From: Paenibacillus marchantiae
GTDB taxonomy: Bacteria; Bacillota; Bacilli; Paenibacillales; Paenibacillaceae
Direction of reading: 5' to 3'
Length of the DNA: 64,000 bases
Assembly (NCBI RefSeq): GCF_028771845.1
Contig: NZ_CP118270.1
Span: 4,030,001-4,094,000, forward strand
The notes under the pieces are model-generated. The model worked only from the letters and a program-made list of their open reading frames with translations. It had not been told where the DNA came from and made no database searches. Positions 33,093 through 42,193 of the stretch are shown one piece after another (the first letter of the stretch is position 1; every line of letters starts with the position of its first letter). The translations under genes and the position numbers were made by a program.

Positions 33093-33110
33093 GGAATGAA
33101 CGTTCATTCC
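33093..33110. promoter_or_regulatory. Palindromic operator upstream of tetR
   Basis: GGAATGAACGTTCATTCC is an 18-bp perfect palindrome 22 bp upstream of the TetR gene. A near-copy lies at 33734-33751 before the MMPL gene. It is the presumed autoregulatory binding site of the TetR protein. Confidence 0.85.
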
Positions 33111-33132
33111 TAAAATAAGGAGGGATAGATTC

Positions 33133-33705
33133 ATGGCTAAAGGCAGCAAAAAAGATGATATTTATGCAGCTGCTTTAACGCTTTTTGCCCAACGGGGGTT
33201 CGATGCAACAACCATGCCGATGATTGCGGATTCGGCTCAGGTAGGAGCGGGAACCATATATCGATATTTTACGAATAAAGAAGTATTGTTGAATGAACTC
33301 TTTCAGAAAAGTATCAGGGAGTTCCTTGATGCCTTGAGGCAAGGCTTTCCAGATAAACCCATTTCCGTACGTGAGCAGTTTCATCATATATTCCGTGGAT
33401 TGTTTAAGTTCGCTGAGTCCAACCCGGATCGGCTAAAGTTTATTAACTCTACTGGTAATGCACTGCATTTTCACGATGAAAGCAAGGAAAGCGTCAATGA
33501 ATTTATGGGGTTTCTGAATGAATGCATCCATAAGGGGCAGCAGCAGGGAGCTATTCTTATGTTGCCGACAGAAGCGTTAATGAACATTGTCTACGGTGCT
33601 TCTATGCATTTGTTTGAACACTTTAACAAAGGTCTTTTAGAAGCAACGCCGGAGTTAATGAACCAGCTTGAGGAGTGCCTGTGGAATGCCATTAGAGTCC
33701 ATTGA
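33133..33705 (+). CDS. TetR family regulator
   Basis: A 190-residue TetR-family repressor. The N-terminal helix-turn-helix is typical (AALTLFAQRGFDATTMPMIADSAQVGAGTIYRYFTNKEVLLNELF, residues 14-60). The C-terminal ligand domain resembles regulators of RND/MMPL exporters and lipid-type ligands (IFRGLFKFAESNPDRLKFINS). AAGGAGGG precedes ATG 33133. The gene lies 78 bp upstream of the MMPL exporter, and both are preceded by almost identical 18-bp palindromes, so it probably represses itself and the exporter until an inducer binds. Confidence 0.93.
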   Translation: MAKGSKKDDIYAAALTLFAQRGFDATTMPMIADSAQVGAGTIYRYFTNKEVLLNELFQKSIREFLDALRQGFPDKPISVREQFHHIFRGLFKFAESNPDRLKFINSTGNALHFHDESKESVNEFMGFLNECIHKGQQQGAILMLPTEALMNIVYGASMHLFEHFNKGLLEATPELMNQLEECLWNAIRVH

Positions 33706-33733
33706 TTCTATTGGCCTTTTTTACAACATAAAC

Positions 33734-33751
33734 GGAATGAATGTTCATTCC
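33734..33751. promoter_or_regulatory. Second TetR operator, upstream of MMPL gene
   Basis: GGAATGAATGTTCATTCC matches the operator at 33093-33110 in 17 of 18 positions and lies 33 bp upstream of the exporter start. Confidence 0.85.
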
Positions 33752-33783
33752 TATACTAGACATAAGGTGTGTGAGGATAAAGT

Positions 33784-36700
33784 ATGAGTAAACTTAGAAA
33801 CCCCAGAACGCTTTCCTTGATTTTATGGATACTTATTACCGTAGTTTCTGTAATGACGATGCCTGATTTTGGTCAGCTGGTCAAAGAAAAAGGAGAAATT
33901 TCAATTCCTGAAACGGCTCAGAGCCAAATTGCAGCTACGATGATGAAAGACATGGATAAGGATAGTGGGAATACCTATTCAATCATCGCTGTATTTAACA
34001 GTGGAGAAGGTGCACAGGCATTAACCAAGCAGCAGAAGACGGAAATCGAATCTGTTTTGTCCAACCTGAAAAATCAGGAAAAACAACTGAATATAGAGAC
34101 GCTCACAACCCATCTGGATGGTGAAGAGCAAGCTGATCGACTTATATCCGAGGACGAAACCACGATTTTAACCCAAATCACAGTCACTAAGGATGAGGAT
34201 ATTCCCCTTTCGGAAGTGGTGAGTCAGTTAAATGAGGCGACAGCCATCTCAGATGTGAATACATATCTGACAGGAGCAGATCTGATTGGTGATGACTTTG
34301 GCAAATCGATTGAGGATGGGGTACAGAAAACAGAAATTATCGCGGTTATTTTTATCCTCGTTATTTTGATTATTATTTTCAGATCACCGATCATTCCCGT
34401 TATCTCACTGCTTACGGTGGGTATATCATATGTTGTTTCATTAGCGATTGTGGGTCATCTTGTAGACATGTTTAACTTTCCGTTCTCTAACTTTACCCAA
34501 GTGTTTATGGTTGTGATTTTGTTTGGGATCGGTACGGATTACAATATTTTGTTATACACCAGATTTAAGGAAGAGTTAAGCAGACAGGGCGGGGATGTAC
34601 TTCTCGCAACCAAAACGACGTTTAGAACGGCAGGACGTACTGTGTTATATAGTGGTATTGCTGTATTCATCGGATTCCTTGCTCTGATGCTCGCCAAGTT
34701 TCAGTTGTACCAGGCAACCTCTTCAGTGGCATTTGCAGTAGCGGTTCTCATTGTCGTCCTGAATACGTTGAATCCATTCTTCATGGTTGTATTAGGCAAA
34801 AAGATGTTCTGGCCATCGAGGAAATTTGAAGGTCACGCAGATAGCCGCTTATGGGGATTCTTGTCTCGGAACGCGGCAAGTAGACCTGTTCTTGCAATCA
34901 TTTTTGTTGCCGTAATCAGCATTCCGTTTTTGTTCAGCTACAGTAACCGGCTTAGTTATAATGATCTGTTTGAGGTCAATAACAATTATACATCCAAACA
35001 GGGAATTAATCTGATCATGGATCATTACCCACCAGGTTTCTCTGCCCCAACCACACTGGTTGTACAATCCAAGCAGTCGATGGATAACCAAACGTTTTTA
35101 AAAGCACTGGATGATCTGACGGATAAAGTATTCAAAATGGATGGTGTGTCCGTAGTTTATAGCGTTACCCGACCAACCGGAACAAAAATTAAGGAATTGT
35201 ATATCAATGATCAGGCGGATGAGCTTAATCAAGGTATTGGGAAAGCGAACAATGGATTAGGCACCATCAACGAAGGATTATCTTCTGCTGCAGGCCAATT
35301 GCAATCTTCCAATGATCTGAGTGATGTGCAGCAGCTGATTGATGGTACAAGCCAGTTGCAAGAAGGAGTGGCAGCTCTGGGGAAAGCCATGAATCAGGTG
35401 ACAGTCGGGTTGAACGATGGGAGGAAAGGCGCAGATACATTGAAAAATGGCCTGGCTACCCTCAGAGAAAAAGTAGATATACTATCTAAAGGTACAACTG
35501 AGTTGCATCAAGGATATGCTGATCTTGAACAGGGACTAGGTTCGTTCAGAGATACTTTTAATAGTATGAAAACAGCAATTCAGGGTGCACTAGATGCCTA
35601 CGCTCAAATCGAAAGTAGTATGACAAGACTCATTACGAATCATCCTGAGTTACAGCAGGAAGAAGATGCGGTACAAATCATCGGCATTACCCAGGAGGCT
35701 CAAAGTGATCTGAACAAGTTATACACACAGATGGACCCGCTGATGGTGCAGTACAATGGTGCTCTGGGTTCATTCAAGGAAGCGAACAAAGCCCTGGCTC
35801 AGGTTAACCAAGGTTTAACTCGGGTGACTTCGGGTGTGGGTCAACTTGAAGGTGGAGCCGGAGAGTTATCTGCAGGTCTGGTTAATGGTGCAAGTGGCAG
35901 CAAGCAGATCGCTGGGAAAACGTCTGAAGTTGGAAAAGGACTAGTACAAATTAATCAAGGACAAAATCAGTTATTGACCGGTCTGAACGATTTGCAAGCG
36001 AAGATGGGTGAATTGAAATCGGGACTCACCGCAAGTACAGAAGGGCTTACAGATGTTTCCAAAGGTCTTGGGGATGCAGAGGAGTATTTGGGCAATCTGG
36101 GACAGTCCGATGCAGCCAAAAGTTTCTATATTCCTGAAGAGGTATTAACAGGAGAGGAGTTCCAAGCATCGCTAGATACTTATATGTCTGATGACCGGAA
36201 GACTGCGGAAATATCCATCATTTTAACAGACAATCCTTACTCTAAAGAGGCGATGGATGTTGTCCAAAATCTGAGCAACCAACTGAACACAGCCCTTGTT
36301 GGTACGGATTTGAGCGAAGCCAAAGTGGCGCTTGGTGGGGTGCCTTCACAAAATCTTGATCTACAAAAATTAGCTGGAGGTGACCTGAGCAGAACTTCCA
36401 TGATTATGTTGATTGGGATTGGGCTCATTCTTCTGGTAATCATTCGTTCATTCTGGCAGTCCGTAATCATTGTTGGCTCGTTGTTCCTGACGTATTACGT
36501 TGCGCTTGGTCTAAATGAATTGTTAGTAGTGGGGCCGCTTAACGTGGATTATCTGAGTTGGAACGTTCCTTTCTTCAGTCTGATTATGATCGTTACACTT
36601 GGCGTGGACTACAGCATTTTCCTCATGATGAGATATCGCGAGATTGAAGGTGATCCGGTTCATAAAATCACGGAGGCTTCCCGCAATATCGGAGGAGTCG

Positions 36701-36903
36701 TCATCTCTGCCGCTGTTATTTTGGGAGGTACCTTTGCTGCCCTGATTCCTTCCGGTGTAGTTACATTGATTGAAGTTGCTATATCTGTCATCATTGGATT
36801 GGTATTACTCAGTTTTGTGATGCTCCCAATCTTGTTACCCGCTTTGATCAGTCTATTGCATAAGTTAGCGAATTGGGGATCTAAATCAGATGAAAATAAA
36901 TAA
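33784..36903 (+). CDS. MMPL/RND-family exporter
   Basis: A 1039-residue integral membrane transporter of the MMPL branch of the RND superfamily. Two repeats each start with one membrane helix and a large external domain, followed by five helices. The proton-relay motifs are GIGTDYNILLYTRF in the first half and LGVDYSIFLMMRYREI in the second. The second external region (about residues 475-790) is unusually long and is a heptad-like, Gly/Leu-rich repeat (LxxGxxxLxxGL pattern, as in YhgE/Pip-type proteins), predicting a long coiled coil reaching out of the cell. It probably exports hydrophobic compounds or lipids. It is controlled by the adjacent TetR through the operator at 33734-33751. Confidence 0.93.
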   Translation: MSKLRNPRTLSLILWILITVVSVMTMPDFGQLVKEKGEISIPETAQSQIAATMMKDMDKDSGNTYSIIAVFNSGEGAQALTKQQKTEIESVLSNLKNQEKQLNIETLTTHLDGEEQADRLISEDETTILTQITVTKDEDIPLSEVVSQLNEATAISDVNTYLTGADLIGDDFGKSIEDGVQKTEIIAVIFILVILIIIFRSPIIPVISLLTVGISYVVSLAIVGHLVDMFNFPFSNFTQVFMVVILFGIGTDYNILLYTRFKEELSRQGGDVLLATKTTFRTAGRTVLYSGIAVFIGFLALMLAKFQLYQATSSVAFAVAVLIVVLNTLNPFFMVVLGKKMFWPSRKFEGHADSRLWGFLSRNAASRPVLAIIFVAVISIPFLFSYSNRLSYNDLFEVNNNYTSKQGINLIMDHYPPGFSAPTTLVVQSKQSMDNQTFLKALDDLTDKVFKMDGVSVVYSVTRPTGTKIKELYINDQADELNQGIGKANNGLGTINEGLSSAAGQLQSSNDLSDVQQLIDGTSQLQEGVAALGKAMNQVTVGLNDGRKGADTLKNGLATLREKVDILSKGTTELHQGYADLEQGLGSFRDTFNSMKTAIQGALDAYAQIESSMTRLITNHPELQQEEDAVQIIGITQEAQSDLNKLYTQMDPLMVQYNGALGSFKEANKALAQVNQGLTRVTSGVGQLEGGAGELSAGLVNGASGSKQIAGKTSEVGKGLVQINQGQNQLLTGLNDLQAKMGELKSGLTASTEGLTDVSKGLGDAEEYLGNLGQSDAAKSFYIPEEVLTGEEFQASLDTYMSDDRKTAEISIILTDNPYSKEAMDVVQNLSNQLNTALVGTDLSEAKVALGGVPSQNLDLQKLAGGDLSRTSMIMLIGIGLILLVIIRSFWQSVIIVGSLFLTYYVALGLNELLVVGPLNVDYLSWNVPFFSLIMIVTLGVDYSIFLMMRYREIEGDPVHKITEASRNIGGVVISAAVILGGTFAALIPSGVVTLIEVAISVIIGLVLLSFVMLPILLPALISLLHKLANWGSKSDENK

Positions 36904-36927
36904 TTAATATTAATCTATGCTTAGCTA

Positions 36928-36968
36928 ACGACTCCTGATCAATATATGTCAGGGGTCGTCTTTACTAT
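36928..36968 (+). terminator. Terminator of the MMPL gene
   Basis: ACGACTCCTGA (36928-36938) pairs with TCAGGGGTCGT (36949-36959) with one mismatch, followed by CTTTACTATTT. Confidence 0.7.
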
Positions 36969-37129
36969 TTCCTATAAAATAGAATTAAAGAGTTCAAGCT
37001 GGTTAGTATAATCGAACAAACGTAATAAAGATGTAACGATGCTGGATTCATATAGTTTTCTCGTACAAGAAAAAGTATACTTACATAGAGTCTTTATCTA
37101 GATGAAATGGAGTATCCATTCTAACCTAC

Positions 37130-37143
37130 ACTGAACATTCAGT
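37130..37143. promoter_or_regulatory. Dyad upstream of heme oxygenase
   Basis: ACTGAACATTCAGT has 6-bp inverted arms around CA and lies 56 bp upstream of the heme oxygenase start. It is a candidate operator; the binding protein is unknown. Confidence 0.3.
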
Positions 37144-37198
37144 TAAGTATAAGTCTTAATTCTGATGAAGAGATCCGACTTAGAAGGGCGATGATTAC

Positions 37199-37804
37199 AT
37201 GACAGCCAGTACCATTATGGAGCGTCTGAAGAGTGAGACAGCTCATTATCACAGACAAGTGGAACAGAACGAGTATGCCAAGGCTATTATGAATCAAACC
37301 GTTAGCTTGGGAGAGTATAAGAAATATCTGGAGAAATTTTACGGGTTCCTGAAACCATTGGAAGAACAAGCTGTACAGCAGCCTTTCTGGGAAAGCACGG
37401 GACTGGATATCGGGATTAGAGGAAAAGCAAATTTGCTTGAAAATGACCTGCGGAATCTGGGCGCCAGTGAAGAGGAAATCAGACAGGTTCCTTTATGTAA
37501 GGATCTTCCTGATATATCGACACCAGCAAGGTTATTCGGTTATTTATATGTCATTGAAGGATCTACGAACGGAGGTCAGATCATGACCAAACGTTTGTCG
37601 CAGTTCCTGCCGATTGAAGCAGATCGGGGGTTGGAATATTTTAATGCCTACGGTACGGAAACCAGAACGAGATGGGCAGAGTTCACGGAACTACTGCGTC
37701 AATCCATCACGGGGGAAGAAGATCACGACATCATGGTGCACACGGCTTCGGAAACATTCCGATTACTTGATCAATGGATCAATACAAATACGGATAATCT
37801 GTAA
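37199..37804 (+). CDS. Biliverdin-producing heme oxygenase
   Basis: A 201-residue all-helical heme oxygenase that opens heme to biliverdin, iron and CO. The proximal helix LKSETAHYHRQVEQNEYAK contains His16 and His18, one of which is the heme ligand. The distal helix is recognisable as FGYLYVIEGSTNGGQIMTKRL, with the Gly-rich kink. The next gene, 45 bp downstream, encodes a bacteriophytochrome whose chromophore is biliverdin, so this enzyme most likely supplies the chromophore. No oxidase partner is adjacent. The start ATG 37199 has AGAAGGGCG upstream. Confidence 0.93.
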   Translation: MTASTIMERLKSETAHYHRQVEQNEYAKAIMNQTVSLGEYKKYLEKFYGFLKPLEEQAVQQPFWESTGLDIGIRGKANLLENDLRNLGASEEEIRQVPLCKDLPDISTPARLFGYLYVIEGSTNGGQIMTKRLSQFLPIEADRGLEYFNAYGTETRTRWAEFTELLRQSITGEEDHDIMVHTASETFRLLDQWINTNTDNL

Positions 37805-37849
37805 GTTGAAAATAGAGTTATCACATCATGAGAGGGGATTTTTCAGGCT

Positions 37850-40390
37850 ATGCCCGAATCGAAGTCCAAGAAAGAAAATAATTTGCTTAACCGTACATTG
37901 CTTAATCAGGGTACGTACACCAATGATCCAATTGATCTAAACAATTGCGACAAAGAACCCATTCATATCCCCGGCTTCATTCAACCTCATGGTGTGCTCT
38001 TGGCTGTGAGCACCAACAATATACCGACTATTGTACAATGCAGCCAAAATACGGTGGAACATCTCGGTCTTACTACGCAAGAGGTGCTGGGCCTTCCACT
38101 CGGACATCTGATTGGCAAGGATAATATAAGGCAGGTACTGGCACGCACCTTCAGTGCATCTGTAACATCAGACCTGCAATATATGGATCTCACGATTAAC
38201 GTATCTGGAAATGAGCAGGTCTTCACTTCTGTCATTCATGAGAGTGAAGGCCTGTTAATTTTGGAAATGGAGCCTTCCTATGAAAAAGGAAATATGGAAG
38301 GGAATGATTTTGAGTGGATTTCCAGCTTCTTCAGCCGACTTAAAAGTACTGATAATCGGGTGGAAGCGAGTCAAGTAGCAGCCGAACAATTGAAGGAAAT
38401 GCTCGGGTATGACCGGGTTATGATCTATGAATTTGACGAACAATGGAATGGAAAGGTCATCGCGGAAGCACGTGAGGAAGAGCTCGAACCGTTTCTCGGG
38501 CACCATTATCCAGCGTCAGATATTCCCAAACAGGCACGCGAGTTGTACCTGCGTAATTGGTTGCGCACCATCGTGAACGTAAATTATAAGCCAGTGGAGA
38601 TCGTGCCCTTGCTTCAACCCTTGACGGGCAAACCACTTAATCTGAGCTTGTCGGTTCTGCGTAGTGTATCCCCGTTGCATATTGAGTATTTGCAGAACAT
38701 GGGTGTCGGAGCAACCGTAACCATCTCTCTGATTCATGACAACCAACTATGGGGCCTGATTACATGTCATCATTATTCAGCCAGATATATACCTCATCGT
38801 GTTCGGAATTTGTGTAACTTCCTGGGTTCATTCTTCTCAAGTGAACTGTTTCAACGTCAGCAGCTGGATGAATATCAGGCTGAAATCAGGTCACGTGAAG
38901 CGGCTACCCAAATTGCCAATATTTTTATTGGGAATACAAGCCCAGTGAGGATTATTGAGGAATTGCAGGGCGAAGAGCAGACCTTATTGAGTTTGATGGA
39001 TGCTTCGGGAGCTGCGATCTGTTATCAGGACAAGCTGCTGTTATATGGCGATACGCCGGCACGAGAGCAAGTACGGGAATTGGCTGCATGGCTAGCGGGC
39101 AAGTCGGTAGATTACAGTTATCACACCTCCAAGCTGAGTTTGGAGTATGATCCTGCTAAAGCTTACAAGGAAAAAGCATCGGGTATTGTTTATGTTGCCA
39201 TATCCCCTGGGCAGCATCATTATATCATCTGGTTCCGGCCTGAAGTGGTTCAGCTTGTGGATTGGGCAGGTGATCCAGCCAAAGCCGTGATCAAAACCGA
39301 TGATGGCATGCGTCTGTCCCCCCGGAAATCCTTCGAGAAATGGAGAGAGATTGTCCAATCGACCTCCTACCCGTGGACAACGAAGGAGCTGAATGTGCTT
39401 CCATTGCTCAAAAGCATCGTACGCCGTCAAACGGAGAACCAGCTTGTTCAGGCAGAGGAGCAGGCGTTGCAGAATGCACGTATTTTGCGTCAAAATGAGC
39501 AGCGCTACTTACAGTTGATGGAGTTTTCCCCGGTGGCGTTTTTTACGTTGACGGACGGGTTCGTTATTTATTGCAATAACAAGGCAGCTGAATTGCTTGG
39601 CTATGAAAATTCTAAAAATCTCATCAGCAAGGACTTCAGGGAATTTGTACCTGATAAGACGAAAACGATTTTGCAGCAAAACCTGGAGGAACTGAAGCTC
39701 AATAATACGCGTCTGTTTACTAACCAGGCGTACTTCACCACAGCAACGGGCACGTCCCTGCTGCTTGAGATTACACTGGCTTCTGTTACACATGCAGGCA
39801 AACCCTCAGTGATGGTCCTTCTGAACGGTGGCGCATCGAATCATGATCAGGATCATTATACGGAGACAACCAGTCAGCTCCAGAACTATCTCAATACAGA
39901 TCCGTTAACAGACATGCCGCTTCAAACCATATTCCAATCTCAACTTCAGGATGATTGGAATGAATGTTTGCAGGAGAAATGCAGTTTGGGACTGTTTATT
40001 ATAGATATCGATGATTTCCGTTCATATAATGCATCTTATGGACTTCAAGGTGGCGATCTGTGCCTGCAGTGGATTGGAGAAGTGCTGGCGGTGGTCAGTG
40101 AGCAGAATGATGCCATCATCTCCCGTCTTCGGGGAGGAACCTTCATGTTGAAACTGAAGAATGCAACATCAGAACGTTCAGCGGAGCTTGCCGAAGAAAT
40201 CAGACAACATGTGCTTGCACTTCAAATTCAGAGAGATCTGTCCAGCCCGAGTGACGTGGTCACTGTTAGCGTTGGCGGTGCGGTAATGGTTCCTGAAGAA
40301 AAGCTGATGATGTCGAATCTGATTGAAAAAGCCAGTCAGGCCCTTGCTCAAGCCAAGAGTGACGGAAAAAATCGGGCTATCATGGTTTGA
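37850..40390 (+). CDS. Bacteriophytochrome with PAS and degenerate GGDEF domain
   Basis: An 846-residue red/far-red photoreceptor. Domains: PAS (about 25-130) with Cys33 in NCDKEPIHIPGFIQPHG, the usual biliverdin attachment cysteine; GAF (about 150-310) with HHYPASDIPKQARELY, contacting the chromophore; PHY (about 330-510) with the tongue motif PRKSFEKW; a second PAS (about 555-665); and a C-terminal GGDEF-type domain (about 680-846). In that last domain the signature is RLRGGTF (near residue 761) instead of RYGGDEF, so the metal-binding and catalytic acids are missing; it is probably not a cyclase and may bind nucleotide or act as a dimer relay. No histidine kinase domain is present. It is co-transcribed with heme oxygenase. 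Confidence 0.93.
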   Translation: MPESKSKKENNLLNRTLLNQGTYTNDPIDLNNCDKEPIHIPGFIQPHGVLLAVSTNNIPTIVQCSQNTVEHLGLTTQEVLGLPLGHLIGKDNIRQVLARTFSASVTSDLQYMDLTINVSGNEQVFTSVIHESEGLLILEMEPSYEKGNMEGNDFEWISSFFSRLKSTDNRVEASQVAAEQLKEMLGYDRVMIYEFDEQWNGKVIAEAREEELEPFLGHHYPASDIPKQARELYLRNWLRTIVNVNYKPVEIVPLLQPLTGKPLNLSLSVLRSVSPLHIEYLQNMGVGATVTISLIHDNQLWGLITCHHYSARYIPHRVRNLCNFLGSFFSSELFQRQQLDEYQAEIRSREAATQIANIFIGNTSPVRIIEELQGEEQTLLSLMDASGAAICYQDKLLLYGDTPAREQVRELAAWLAGKSVDYSYHTSKLSLEYDPAKAYKEKASGIVYVAISPGQHHYIIWFRPEVVQLVDWAGDPAKAVIKTDDGMRLSPRKSFEKWREIVQSTSYPWTTKELNVLPLLKSIVRRQTENQLVQAEEQALQNARILRQNEQRYLQLMEFSPVAFFTLTDGFVIYCNNKAAELLGYENSKNLISKDFREFVPDKTKTILQQNLEELKLNNTRLFTNQAYFTTATGTSLLLEITLASVTHAGKPSVMVLLNGGASNHDQDHYTETTSQLQNYLNTDPLTDMPLQTIFQSQLQDDWNECLQEKCSLGLFIIDIDDFRSYNASYGLQGGDLCLQWIGEVLAVVSEQNDAIISRLRGGTFMLKLKNATSERSAELAEEIRQHVLALQIQRDLSSPSDVVTVSVGGAVMVPEEKLMMSNLIEKASQALAQAKSDGKNRAIMV

Positions 40391-40445
40391 TACGAGGTTT
40401 TACTAGCCTTACTGTAAAGGGTGCAGCAAAATGGTATAGAGGGAA

Positions 40446-40487
40446 GGCATTTAAACTGGATATCAGTTTGAATGTCTTTCTTTTTTC
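40446..40487 (+). terminator. Terminator of the heme oxygenase-phytochrome operon
   Basis: AAACTG/CAGTTT with outer CATT/AATG pairs forms a stem within 40446-40475, followed by a run of C and T ending TTTTTT. Confidence 0.7.
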
Positions 40488-40602
40488 TGCTAATTAGGAA
40501 AGTATTATTTTCATCACTGCAGGCACAGGGACAAGTGTTATAATGATGAATATGGATACACTTGTTCGTATTCACACGCAGAGGACGGTGAAACGGAATT
40601 CA

Positions 40603-42186
40603 ATGAAAGAGGATTCAAGACAACTGGAATTTATGGAGATAGATCTGAGCGAAGAGCCTATCACAGCGGCAGTCCCGGTTCCTGATCGTTCAACGATTGT
40701 CCGTGCTGATTTTGATATAAGATTACCTGGCGGCATATTGTCTTCTGAGAAAAGGTTTGTAGAGGAAGCAAGGCAACTCATTGAAGTGGAAGGGGAGCAG
40801 GCTCCCTTTGTTCCTTTTATGAGTTATTGGCCGACTTATGGTGTAATGAACGAACCCCAGCGCAAGTGGTATATGTATTGGAGGACGGAAGTCCGGCAAG
40901 GACGTTTCCCTGATACGGATCTGTCCTATCTGTTTGTTCATATTTATGAGCTGATAAACGGAATTGGTTGGCAGGAACCTGAGGAAGGTTACGACCAATT
41001 AAAAGAACTATGGATCAACTATCGTGAACGGCTTCCGCAGTTGGATGTGTACATGCAGGATTGGATTATTGATTATGATCTAGTCCATGAGTTGAACATG
41101 TCATTATCCGAGATGGTGGAGCTTTCGAGTGGCTATCTTCCACCGGAGATTCTGGATATGGAATTGCAACGGCTGTTGAGCAGCAATATATCGGATATCT
41201 CGCTGAAGTTGTTACAAAGATATTATGACTACGACATTACGCTCAGTAAATTTTACAGAGATGGCGGTATGAAGGTTCTGGAACAGTACATTCCCCGAGT
41301 TATGGTTTTGGTGGATTCTTATCTACTGCGTACACGCAAGGCAGGCATATTGGATCAGTTTGAGTTAAATCATGAAAGGACTATCGAACGTACGCTGTTT
41401 CGAAAAGCTGTATATGACGAATCCATTTATGGAAAATCGGTTCAAATGACATATGTTCCGATTGGAGAGCATGCAGATTTTGTCCAGTTTGTAACCCGAG
41501 TTTTTCGATGCACGGAAAATAAATGCCGTGAACTGCTCGGTTTCAGAGGGCGACTTCGTGGAAAGACGCTTGAACCTGAGCTTGCAAACGTGATTGAACG
41601 TTACCTGGACAAGGCATTTGCAGTCGAGCAAATGCCAGTTGTAGAGCAACCGATAGTCCGGATTGATGCAGAGAAACTTGCTTCGCTGCAAAAGGAAAGC
41701 GAATATGTGCGCAGAGCACTCATGATCGAAGAAAATCATACCTCGGAAGATGAGGATGCAAACAATGTGAGCAGCCTACCCACTACCGTGATCCAGAATT
41801 CAACGGAAGAAGCTGAAAGTGCTAAGCAGTCTAACCAACAGGAGGTTGACGTTGAGGGAGCGCTTAATACTGATGGAGGACAAGAAAACGGGATTAACGA
41901 GCCATTATCATTACAATGGGAGGCGGATTTTTTTGCTGATCTGGATGAAGAGTGGATACAGTTTTCTGAAATGCTATCTCAGCAGCATGTACAGGCAATT
42001 CACGCCTTGCTTGGCGTCAACCCGGATACGGAGCTGATGCGGGTGGCTGAGCAATACGGCACGATGCCTACACTCCTGTTGGATGAAATTAATGATATGG
42101 CCATGGAAACGATTGGTGACCTTTTGATTGAAGGTGATCGGATGGTTTCGGATTATATAAATGTGTTTGAACATGTGAAGAGGTGA
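40603..42186 (+). CDS. sngA: TerB-N domain protein, Shango-like component A
   Basis: A 527-residue protein with a TerB-N domain in the first 150 residues (SEKRFVEEARQLIE..., PFVPFMSYWPTYGVMNEPQRKWYMYWRTEVRQGRFPDTDLSYLFVHIYELING), helical middle parts and a C-terminal TerB-C-like region. TerB-type modules occur in stress and defence systems linked to membranes and DNA processing. The annotated start is uncertain: the frame opens at 40543, but TATAAT at 40539-40544 looks like a -10 box there, so I prefer ATG 40603. The next two genes follow with 7-bp spacing and 4-bp overlap. TerB-like protein, BrxD-like ATPase and DEAD-box helicase together are the gene set of Shango. Confidence 0.75.
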   Translation: MKEDSRQLEFMEIDLSEEPITAAVPVPDRSTIVRADFDIRLPGGILSSEKRFVEEARQLIEVEGEQAPFVPFMSYWPTYGVMNEPQRKWYMYWRTEVRQGRFPDTDLSYLFVHIYELINGIGWQEPEEGYDQLKELWINYRERLPQLDVYMQDWIIDYDLVHELNMSLSEMVELSSGYLPPEILDMELQRLLSSNISDISLKLLQRYYDYDITLSKFYRDGGMKVLEQYIPRVMVLVDSYLLRTRKAGILDQFELNHERTIERTLFRKAVYDESIYGKSVQMTYVPIGEHADFVQFVTRVFRCTENKCRELLGFRGRLRGKTLEPELANVIERYLDKAFAVEQMPVVEQPIVRIDAEKLASLQKESEYVRRALMIEENHTSEDEDANNVSSLPTTVIQNSTEEAESAKQSNQQEVDVEGALNTDGGQENGINEPLSLQWEADFFADLDEEWIQFSEMLSQQHVQAIHALLGVNPDTELMRVAEQYGTMPTLLLDEINDMAMETIGDLLIEGDRMVSDYINVFEHVKR

Positions 42187-42193
42187 TTGGGCA

